Source: Planctomycetota bacterium (GTDB lineage Bacteria > Planctomycetota > Phycisphaerae > UBA1845). From it: a stretch of DNA of 6,272 bases. The notes under the pieces were generated by a model. That model did no database searches. It saw nothing but the letters and a program-made list of their open reading frames with translations, and had not been told where the DNA came from. This document shows positions 1 through 5,493 of this stretch, piece after piece. Numbering within the stretch: the stretch's first letter is position 1; each line of letters begins with the position of its first letter. Where the stretch lies: assembly GCA_022566435.1 (NCBI GenBank), contig JADFIX010000052.1, positions 1 through 6,272 of the forward strand, written 5' to 3'. The translations under genes were made by a program, and so were the position numbers.

Positions 1-2
1 GC

Positions 3-2429
3 GGCGGACTGGTCGCCACAACGACTGTTTCCCCCACCACCGATAATTCGAACCCGATCAAACTCCCCGCGAACGACAACACAACGGACAGGGGACCGGC
101 GCCGGTGGTCAAATCGAACACCAACGACACGCCTGTCGATCCGAACCCCAACGACAACACCACCACACCACCCGAGAAGATCGTCTCCGCCGACGCGGCG
201 ATTCAGGAAGTCACAAATCAGCTATCAACTTCGGTCTATTTGCGTGACTTTGCTTCGTCGCTCGTAAACAGGGAGGCAACGATTGAGAATGGCGTGGCAA
301 CGCTCGGCTATCGGGTGCCTGGCCTGCAACCCGTTGATAGGCAGGTAAGCCTCGTCGACCGTGAGGGCGCATGGTCGATCCTTGATGGCGCCCAACCCGT
401 CGCGAATTTGGCACAGGAGCTTACTTCTTTGCTGGAGGGCGACCGATCAGATGAGGTCAAAAAGCTGGTTGATAGAGTACTCAATCGTGAATTCGGTCAG
501 TTCGTGACGCGGGCTGCCGTTACGGTTGCCGGCATGACTCCGAGTTGGGCGCTTGATGAGTCGCGTACATTCTGGGTCGCGCAAGGCGAGACGGCGGAGA
601 TCAGGATAATCAACAAGATTGAAACGGCCACCGTGTCACGACTCAACTTTAGGGCAAGAGACGGCGACGTTTCTTTGGTGCCCGACAGCAACCTTGACGA
701 TGCCATCGAGTCTGCACTGACGGGCGCGGTCGTGGCAATTCAAAAAAACGCCCGTATCGATTGGCTTTCCGGGCTGAGTAAGATCGACTTGCCGCCGGAA
801 AACGTCAGACTCCCCGACATCGCAACCGACCCAGTGACCCAGATTCAGGTGCTCTTGTCGGCCCCGAATCTACTAAAGGAACTCACAATTTCGGCCAATT
901 GGATTCCCACCAGCCTTACTTTCAAGCTTGAGGAGTGGAAATTATCGGCAGCGAAATTCGAACACGCGCTGTTCCTCATCAACACGCTTAACGATGTGGA
1001 CCAACGTCCGGACTGGGTACGGCAAATCGAGTCCGTCGAAATGTTTCACGAGGGTGACGATTCGACCTCGACCGAGCTTCAGGTCGTGACGACCGCGCCC
1101 TGGGCGGACAATGTCGATGACGACAAGGACCGCCTGACCTTTACAATCCCGTGGGACACGCCCGTTTCCGACATTCCAATGCCAGGGCAGTGGCCGCTCG
1201 TCGTTCGCTATTTGGATCTGGTTAAGCACCCGATTATCGTAGGTTCCGCGGACCCCGCGAACACGCCAACAACAGCCTGGACGTTGCCTGCGGAACTTGC
1301 CCCCCTTTTGGACGTCGGTCTCGCGACGATTCAACTCGAGGCGACGTTTCCAGTGAAGCCCCGCCCAATTGACGACGATTCGCCGCAATTGAACACGCAG
1401 ATTGTCCTATCCTGGCATCCGTCTCCGTCCTACACGGGCATGTCGGCCGACGCCGTGACGGCCGGTCTTGACAAATTGACCGACGGAAACACGTTGTCGT
1501 ACGGGTTTTCCCTGACGCCCAACGGGCAAGACGAACCTGAATCTCACTGGCAGCCAGATTCGACAAACGGTGACGTCGCAGCCATCGTTTCCTCTATTCA
1601 GAGATTCGATAAGCTCTTGAGGGACTATCCAAGGCGTCGAGAGTTGGAGACGAAATTGGCCAAACGCGTGGCGGCCGGGCCTCCAGCGGAGGATTGGCCG
1701 GGCGTGGCACTGCAAAACGAGGACGAGGCCCTCCAACTGCTACAAGAAATCTGGGATGTGAAGGCGAATCAGGCTGACATTCCGGTCTCAGCCGATCTGA
1801 CTGCCCTTTCCAGAACTATTCGTCGCAATCTTAAGGGCTATACGAAGAAGGGCACGGCCAGCGACAAACGACCTGAACTAACAATTTTCGCTGAATACTT
1901 TTTCGGTCCGCAATCCGCGTTTGCGATCGTGTGGAGCAGGTCGGCTGGCGTTGATTCTAAGCTGGAGGGTCCAAATCTGATCCAATTCGGGGCGACGGAC
2001 GATCTGCTGCCAGAAGCAGGCGCGGACGCGACCCTCTTTGATGCCGTGTTCGACAGTGTGCCGGTAGCGGTGGCGTCTCAGACGTTTAGGGCTTTTGCGG
2101 GCTCGATCGGAATCGTAATGGGGTTGGATACGCCGATGGACTTGCTCGCCGAAGACCCTGCGCTGGTGAAGATTAGCCCGAGAACTTCCATGCTTGGCGA
2201 TTGGGATCGGGTAACAGCCGCACCCGGCGCGAAAGAATTGAAGTGGGATTCTCTTCAGATCCTCCGGGACAAATATCCGGCCAAACGTTCGGACTTCATA
2301 TTCGTGTCAGCTCTAAACGCCGATTCCAAGTCCTGGGTGCGCACGACCGATAGCACGTCGAAGGAATCAGCGCAGCGGGCCAGAAACGCACTTTCGAAGG
2401 CGATGGAGTCCGATGATTCTGACGACTGA
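3..2429 (+). CDS. Large cysteine-free envelope-type protein of unknown family, 5' partial
   Basis: The frame is open from the first complete codon to the TGA at 2427-2429, giving 808 visible residues with the start outside the window. A GTG at 105 is a formal start, with a weak GGGGA upstream. I reject it because the 34 codons before it have the same Asn/Thr/Pro-rich composition as those after it, and starting there would give an exported-looking protein without a signal. The first residues, GGLVATTTV, could be the end of a hydrophobic segment. An Asn/Thr/Pro/Asp-rich linker follows to about position 173. The rest looks like a mixed alpha/beta protein rich in Trp, Asp and Pro, with amphipathic helices (for example around 1600-1660) and an acidic C-terminus ending DDSDD. 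I find no cysteine in the visible protein, which fits an extracytoplasmic location. No catalytic motif or known domain is recognisable. It could be the outer part of a larger membrane-anchored protein. The coding call is firm; the function is unknown. Confidence 0.85.
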   Translation, partial: GGLVATTTVSPTTDNSNPIKLPANDNTTDRGPAPVVKSNTNDTPVDPNPNDNTTTPPEKIVSADAAIQEVTNQLSTSVYLRDFASSLVNREATIENGVATLGYRVPGLQPVDRQVSLVDREGAWSILDGAQPVANLAQELTSLLEGDRSDEVKKLVDRVLNREFGQFVTRAAVTVAGMTPSWALDESRTFWVAQGETAEIRIINKIETATVSRLNFRARDGDVSLVPDSNLDDAIESALTGAVVAIQKNARIDWLSGLSKIDLPPENVRLPDIATDPVTQIQVLLSAPNLLKELTISANWIPTSLTFKLEEWKLSAAKFEHALFLINTLNDVDQRPDWVRQIESVEMFHEGDDSTSTELQVVTTAPWADNVDDDKDRLTFTIPWDTPVSDIPMPGQWPLVVRYLDLVKHPIIVGSADPANTPTTAWTLPAELAPLLDVGLATIQLEATFPVKPRPIDDDSPQLNTQIVLSWHPSPSYTGMSADAVTAGLDKLTDGNTLSYGFSLTPNGQDEPESHWQPDSTNGDVAAIVSSIQRFDKLLRDYPRRRELETKLAKRVAAGPPAEDWPGVALQNEDEALQLLQEIWDVKANQADIPVSADLTALSRTIRRNLKGYTKKGTASDKRPELTIFAEYFFGPQSAFAIVWSRSAGVDSKLEGPNLIQFGATDDLLPEAGADATLFDAVFDSVPVAVASQTFRAFAGSIGIVMGLDTPMDLLAEDPALVKISPRTSMLGDWDRVTAAPGAKELKWDSLQILRDKYPAKRSDFIFVSALNADSKSWVRTTDSTSKESAQRARNALSKAMESDDSDD
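72..164 (+). repeat. Degenerate NDNTT-type linker repeats in the large protein
   Basis: Within the coding frame, AACGACAACACAACG (72-86), a shortened AACGACACG (123-131) and AACGACAACACCACC (150-164) encode NDNTT, NDT and NDNTT. They are separated by proline-containing spacers. This is a low-complexity, probably unstructured linker between an N-terminal anchor or signal outside the window and the folded part that begins near 174. Confidence 0.5.
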
Positions 2430-2444
2430 CAGGGTATGCACTGC

Positions 2445-2472
2445 TTGACAACCCCGGATTTGCTGTTTTAAT
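2445..2472 (+). promoter_or_regulatory. Candidate sigma70-type promoter upstream of the small lipoprotein genes
   Basis: A perfect -35 hexamer TTGACA (2445-2450) and a -10 hexamer TTTAAT (2467-2472, five of six matches to TATAAT) are separated by 16 bp. It begins 16 bp after the stop codon of the large upstream gene and would give a leader of about 130 nt before the first small gene. It is the best promoter match I found between genes. It assumes an E. coli-like housekeeping sigma factor, so activity is inferred. Confidence 0.45.
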
Positions 2473-2510
2473 CCATGCCTGTCGTTCGATAAGACTCGTC
2501 GGCGCTCCTG

Positions 2511-2539
2511 TTGTGCATGCGTGGCGTGGGTGCGATAAC
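2511..2539 (+). promoter_or_regulatory. Weak second promoter candidate with extended -10
   Basis: TTGTGC (2511-2516) lies 17 bp before GATAAC (2534-2539). The -10 is preceded by TGC, which fits the TGn extended -10 pattern. Both hexamers match consensus only partly. The -10 also lies in the left arm of the stem-loop at 2532-2560, so this may be coincidence. Confidence 0.2.
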
Positions 2540-2560
2540 TAGCGTAGCTTGTGTTATTGC
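2532..2560 (+). other. Imperfect stem-loop in the leader of the small genes
   Basis: GCGATAAC (2532-2539) can pair with GTTATTGC (2553-2560) as seven Watson-Crick pairs and one G-U. Inside, AGC (2541-2543) can pair with GCT (2547-2549) around the loop GTA, with a small asymmetric internal loop. No T tract follows, so it is not a classic terminator. It could be a leader-RNA structure or a protein-binding dyad. Confidence 0.3.
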
Positions 2561-2577
2561 TGGTCGAACGTAGCTTG
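2543..2577 (+). repeat. Direct repeat pair CGTAGCTTG
   Basis: The 9-mer CGTAGCTTG occurs at 2543-2551 and again at 2569-2577, 26 bp apart start to start (about 2.5 helical turns). It lies between the promoter candidates and the first small gene. Such a pair could be a regulator binding site, but nine bases in a 183-bp gap is modest evidence. Confidence 0.25.
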
Positions 2578-2612
2578 CGATTGAATCCTGCTGTCTCAAA
2601 GGCGGACACTCT

Positions 2613-2774
2613 ATGAAGACTTGTTCCAAACGGATAGTCCAGTGGGCCTGCTTGCTGACAGGATGCGTCTTTCAAGGCTGCGCAATTGATCCAGACCTTG
2701 GACTTCGGGCGGCCGTGTCTCTGGGATCGGATGTCGCCATATTCCTCCTCCAAAATCTGGCCTTGTCGATTTAG
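2613..2774 (+). CDS. Small predicted lipoprotein, 53 aa
   Basis: ATG at 2613, stop TAG at 2772-2774. AAAGGCGG (2598-2605) lies 7 bp before the ATG and serves as the Shine-Dalgarno. The N-terminus carries basic residues K2, K6 and R7, followed by a hydrophobic stretch WACLLTG. LTGC (residues 15-18) fits the lipobox. FQGC (20-23) is a looser alternative, and directly precedes AIDPDLGLRAAV. The mature part of about 30 residues is mostly hydrophobic and looks like one amphipathic helix (SDVAIFLLQNLALSI) with no other domain. It would be membrane-anchored outside the cytoplasm. It lies 52 bp before a second small gene of the same design and upstream of the TPR/barrel gene, so it is probably co-transcribed. 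I do not know a named family. From memory, short peptides with a GC-IDPDL-type start occur in planctomycetes, but I cannot check this here. The good RBS and export-signal pattern argue for a real gene despite its length. Confidence 0.6.
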   Translation: MKTCSKRIVQWACLLTGCVFQGCAIDPDLGLRAAVSLGSDVAIFLLQNLALSI

Positions 2775-2826
2775 GTCGACCCGTCGAAATCGGGCTTGAG
2801 ACGGAATCTGACGTGGAAAGGTAACT

Positions 2827-3036
2827 ATGTCCAAACGACGTTGGCAACGCAGGTTGATCGGCACCATCCTTTCGGGTGGCTTGCTCGTGGGCGGGGCGTG
2901 CGGCATCACGACTTTGCAATTGCAAGATTTCATTACGTCCACACTGATTCGAACCACGGTGACGACAGCAGCGTCCGCGATCGAGAGCGCGATTGTCGCG
3001 GCTGGGCAGGAACCCGGCGTCGGGGCCACGCCGTAA
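2827..3036 (+). CDS. Small predicted lipoprotein or secreted peptide, 69 aa
   Basis: ATG at 2827, stop TAA at 3034-3036. GGAAAGG (2815-2821) lies 5 bp before the start. The N-terminus is strongly basic (SKRRWQRR), followed by a Gly/Leu-rich hydrophobic segment (residues 10-22) ending in VGGAC with Cys25. This is a lipobox-like site, though position -3 is Gly rather than Leu. The mature part of about 45 residues forms a Thr/Ala/Ile-rich amphipathic helix (LQDFITSTLIRTTV, then AASAIESAIVAAG) and ends in a short Gly/Pro tail. The layout matches the preceding 53-aa gene: basic start, hydrophobic core, Cys, one helix. The two may be diverged paralogues or partner subunits. Longer reading frames overlap this stretch (2796-3092, and an upstream extension of the next gene), but neither has comparable start signals or an export signal. 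Confidence 0.65.
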   Translation: MSKRRWQRRLIGTILSGGLLVGGACGITTLQLQDFITSTLIRTTVTTAASAIESAIVAAGQEPGVGATP

Positions 3037-3104
3037 CATCGAACTGCCGGTTCTTCCCCAAACATCGTTTTGCGCGGCGGATTCGGCTTTGAACCCAGCC
3101 TGCC

Positions 3105-3129
3105 TGTCTCTCGCGGTCGGCGAGAGGCG
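3105..3129 (+). other. Strong stem-loop in the leader of the TPR/barrel gene
   Basis: CTCTCGC (3108-3114) and GCGAGAG (3120-3126) are perfectly complementary around a five-base loop GGTCG. The stem extends outwards by three more pairs to 3105 and 3129, two of them G-U. No T run follows, so it is not an intrinsic terminator of the usual kind. It lies 35 nt before the start codon of the downstream gene, where it could protect the mRNA 3' end of the small genes or influence translation. Confidence 0.4.
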
Positions 3130-3145
3130 AGCCGATTGGATGCGT

Positions 3146-3155
3146 CCTCGCGAGG
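3146..3155 (+). promoter_or_regulatory. Palindromic ribosome binding site deciding the start at 3164
   Basis: The Shine-Dalgarno GAGG (3152-3155) lies 8 bp before the ATG at 3164 and supports this start over the upstream ATG at 3140. It forms the right half of a perfect 10-bp palindrome, CCTCGCGAGG. The GCGAG of this site could also pair with CTCGC in the left arm of the stem-loop at 3105-3129. Alternative structures that expose or hide the site are therefore possible. That is inference from pairing only. Confidence 0.4.
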
Positions 3156-3163
3156 CCGAACAT

Positions 3164-5470
3164 ATGATCAAGCGGACGGGTTTCGCGACTGTTTTTGTCC
3201 TTCTGAATTGCGTTCTGGTGCCAGCGGGGCTCGGACAGCGCCCTACATCGCCAGATGTCGCAGTTGACCTGAATGAGGGTATCTACCTTTACTTGGCAGG
3301 GGAAGAAGACTTGCTCCTCTATGAGGACGCAATTCCCGTTCTGACGTCGGTGCTGGATCGAGATCCTAATAACGAATTAGCGCTGCTCTTCCGCGCGCTC
3401 TGTCATGGCGAATTAGGCCTGAAAGATCTCGCAACCCGTAAGGATGCGGAAGATCAAATACGCCAGTTCGACTTCGTTCTAGAAACGCGGCAGGGCAAGA
3501 AGAATACTGCGGACCACGCGTCTAACCTGGAGGATGTCCGGCAGCGAATTGCAGGGTACGAGTCTTCCGATGATCGTAGCGCGGAAATCATCGCCGAATG
3601 GAACGTGGCGCTCGCCTCGCAAGATGACCTCGAAATCATCAGCGGAATTATTGAAAACGCGAAGGGCTTACCGGACGATCATTTCGAGAATCTAAGCCGT
3701 GCGCGGCACGAATTGTCTCAGACGGCGACGCGCGGCGAGAAGCAGCACTACGAGGCCATGTCGAAAGACATTAGAGCGCTGATCGAGCAGGTGGATGACC
3801 CGGAGGTCGTGGTTCGACTCCTCGATGTGGTGGCCGACGCGAAAATCGCAAGGATCCATGAAACAATCGCACGCGATATCGTGGACGGCTTCTGGAAGCA
3901 AGACGAGTCCACCGGATCGCCACGCCAGTTGAGACGCGAGGCCGGGCGCCGTTTCGAGAAGGCCGCGGAGATTCTCAGAACGCTGATCCGTGCAGGCCTA
4001 TCCGGAGAGCAGCTCTATCGGGCCAAGTTTCTGCTCGGCGTCATCCTTTACCGGCAGGCAGTCCCCCTACGAGGAAAAAAGGAACCGGCACGGCGAACAT
4101 CGGAACAGATCGACCAACTGGAAGAATCGTTGGCACTGATGAAATCTCTGGCGAACGATCGCAACACACCTCAACTGTTCGCGCCGTACAGCGCGTTTTA
4201 TGCTGGACTCATCCTACCGTTTCTTGCAGCGGAAGCTGATGCGGAGGGCATGGGCCGAAAGTTGACTGAGGCCGAGGAATACCTCGAACTGGCGGCCCGC
4301 TTGGATTTGCCGGCGGGGCAAAAAACTCCCGGTTCTATGACCAACGTCGTGCCGACATTGGTTTTTCGCCAACGCGAGCAGATTTCCCGGCTGCGCAAGC
4401 TGGCCAAGACTGCTTCACCGGCGCTGAACGACATTCGCCTATCACTCGGGCTGGGCATCAATCGCGACACGAACGTCGAGCTACTGGGCGATAATACGGC
4501 ACTACCACGAGATATCTCGCGTGATGAGGATTGGGGCTTTTCGCTGATTACGGCAGTCGACTGGACGAGGCGGGTGACGGAAGAGATCACCTTCGGCTTT
4601 CAGGGGCGCAACTCGCAACTCTGGCATGCGGACGTAGACGAGTTCGATCAGCAGGCCTACGGCGGCACCATCGCATTGCAGTATCAGCTAGCGCCCAAGC
4701 AAGATGAATTCGGACCCGTCTTCGCTACACTGCAATACGACTACGACTACACGCTTCTCGGTCGCGAGGCGTTCTTGGGCTCAAGTGCTTTCCGACCAAG
4801 TTTGCGGTTTTTTTGGGACGAACGTACCGCCGAAACGGAGTTCTATTTCGGGTATGGTCTCCGCAACTATTTTGAAAAGCTCGGAGACAATCGGTTCAAC
4901 CGAGACGGCAACTACTTCACGTTCGGCTTTTTTCACAGACACAAATTGATCGATTTGGCGGAGGTGTATAAGAGTAAGGATATCGAGCCGTGGGGTTCCG
5001 ACAATGACGAGTATCTCGATCAGGACGATCCGTTCTATCCCGCCCGTCATATCGAAGGACGATTTCTGCTCGAGTACGGGTGGGATGCCACGGACGGCGA
5101 TGAATTCGACCAGAAAAGATACGTTTTGGGATTCGGCGTCGGCGTGCCGCTTCCCTTGGGCGTAGACATGGACTTCGCGACCCAGTTCGAGTGGGGCGAC
5201 TATTCCCACGGGAGCCTGGTTGATTTCCACCGCCGCGCGCGTCGAGATTTCATCCAGGATTATTCGTTGTCATTCTCGCGTACATTCGTCCTAGAACCCG
5301 GCGATCTTCGCAATCGATTCACACCGCAGTTCGATCGATCGGTGATGACGATCCGGGCACAAGCCAGTTGGACGCAAGACGACAGCAATGTGGTCAATCG
5401 GATCGGCGAAGCGGTCTATTCCTACGACCGGTGGATCTACGGCGTGACGGTGGGCTTTGCTTTCAACTAA
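3164..5470 (+). CDS. Secreted TPR-like/helical protein with C-terminal outer-membrane beta-barrel, 768 aa
   Basis: I chose the ATG at 3164 because it is preceded by GAGG at proper spacing and begins a clean Sec signal peptide: IKRTG, hydrophobic residues 7-20, cleavage near AGLG/Q at about residue 24. Residues 31-85 look like a tetratricopeptide unit (YEDAIPVLTSVLDRDPNN, then LALLFRALCHGELG). Residues 86-415 are helix-rich, with further TPR-like pairs at 285-300 and 340-382. From about 420 to 768 the pattern changes to alternating polar/hydrophobic, aromatic-rich strands separated by acidic loops, typical of outer-membrane barrels (LQYDYDYTLL, FYFGYGLRNYF, FTFGFFHRH). The last strand ends VTVGFAFN, with Phe at -2 and -4 as in many barrel C-termini. 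The architecture of periplasmic TPR plus barrel is known in PgaA and BcsC (exopolysaccharide export) and in Slam (surface lipoprotein export). I cannot tell which, if any, is closest. The downstream FecR-domain gene starts 23 bp later, so the two are very probably one operon. The coding call and envelope location are firm; the role as exporter or assembly factor is inference. Confidence 0.88.
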   Translation: MIKRTGFATVFVLLNCVLVPAGLGQRPTSPDVAVDLNEGIYLYLAGEEDLLLYEDAIPVLTSVLDRDPNNELALLFRALCHGELGLKDLATRKDAEDQIRQFDFVLETRQGKKNTADHASNLEDVRQRIAGYESSDDRSAEIIAEWNVALASQDDLEIISGIIENAKGLPDDHFENLSRARHELSQTATRGEKQHYEAMSKDIRALIEQVDDPEVVVRLLDVVADAKIARIHETIARDIVDGFWKQDESTGSPRQLRREAGRRFEKAAEILRTLIRAGLSGEQLYRAKFLLGVILYRQAVPLRGKKEPARRTSEQIDQLEESLALMKSLANDRNTPQLFAPYSAFYAGLILPFLAAEADAEGMGRKLTEAEEYLELAARLDLPAGQKTPGSMTNVVPTLVFRQREQISRLRKLAKTASPALNDIRLSLGLGINRDTNVELLGDNTALPRDISRDEDWGFSLITAVDWTRRVTEEITFGFQGRNSQLWHADVDEFDQQAYGGTIALQYQLAPKQDEFGPVFATLQYDYDYTLLGREAFLGSSAFRPSLRFFWDERTAETEFYFGYGLRNYFEKLGDNRFNRDGNYFTFGFFHRHKLIDLAEVYKSKDIEPWGSDNDEYLDQDDPFYPARHIEGRFLLEYGWDATDGDEFDQKRYVLGFGVGVPLPLGVDMDFATQFEWGDYSHGSLVDFHRRARRDFIQDYSLSFSRTFVLEPGDLRNRFTPQFDRSVMTIRAQASWTQDDSNVVNRIGEAVYSYDRWIYGVTVGFAFN

Positions 5471-5493
5471 CGCAACCTCTTTGGAGTGATACG

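Noticed and set aside
105..2429. GTG at 105 as the start of the large protein
   Set aside because: The frame is open to the window edge and the preceding 34 codons share the same Asn/Thr/Pro-rich linker composition. Only a weak purine stretch precedes the GTG.
2780..2794. CCCG/CGGG hairpin between the two small genes as a terminator
   Set aside because: The stem has only 4 bp with a 7-nt loop and no T tract follows.
2796..3092. 98-aa reading frame overlapping the second small gene
   Set aside because: It is an Arg/His-rich shadow translation with no export signal. The 69-aa frame has the better Shine-Dalgarno and a clear signal segment.
2993..3163. Upstream extension of the TPR/barrel gene to 2993, or to the ATG at 3140
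   Set aside because: The extension would overlap the 69-aa gene and bury the signal peptide behind dozens of residues. The ATG at 3164 has a well-placed GAGG and begins the signal peptide directly.
2367..3171. Two long minus-strand reading frames of 232 and 186 aa across the intergenic region and small genes
   Set aside because: They overlap each other and several plus-strand genes. Their composition is Arg/Ser/Pro-rich as in antisense of GC-rich code, and no domain is recognisable.
4781..5230. Minus-strand reading frame of 149 aa inside the barrel region
   Set aside because: It lies fully antisense to a confident coding region. Its Val/Glu-rich translation reflects the complement of strand-rich barrel codons.
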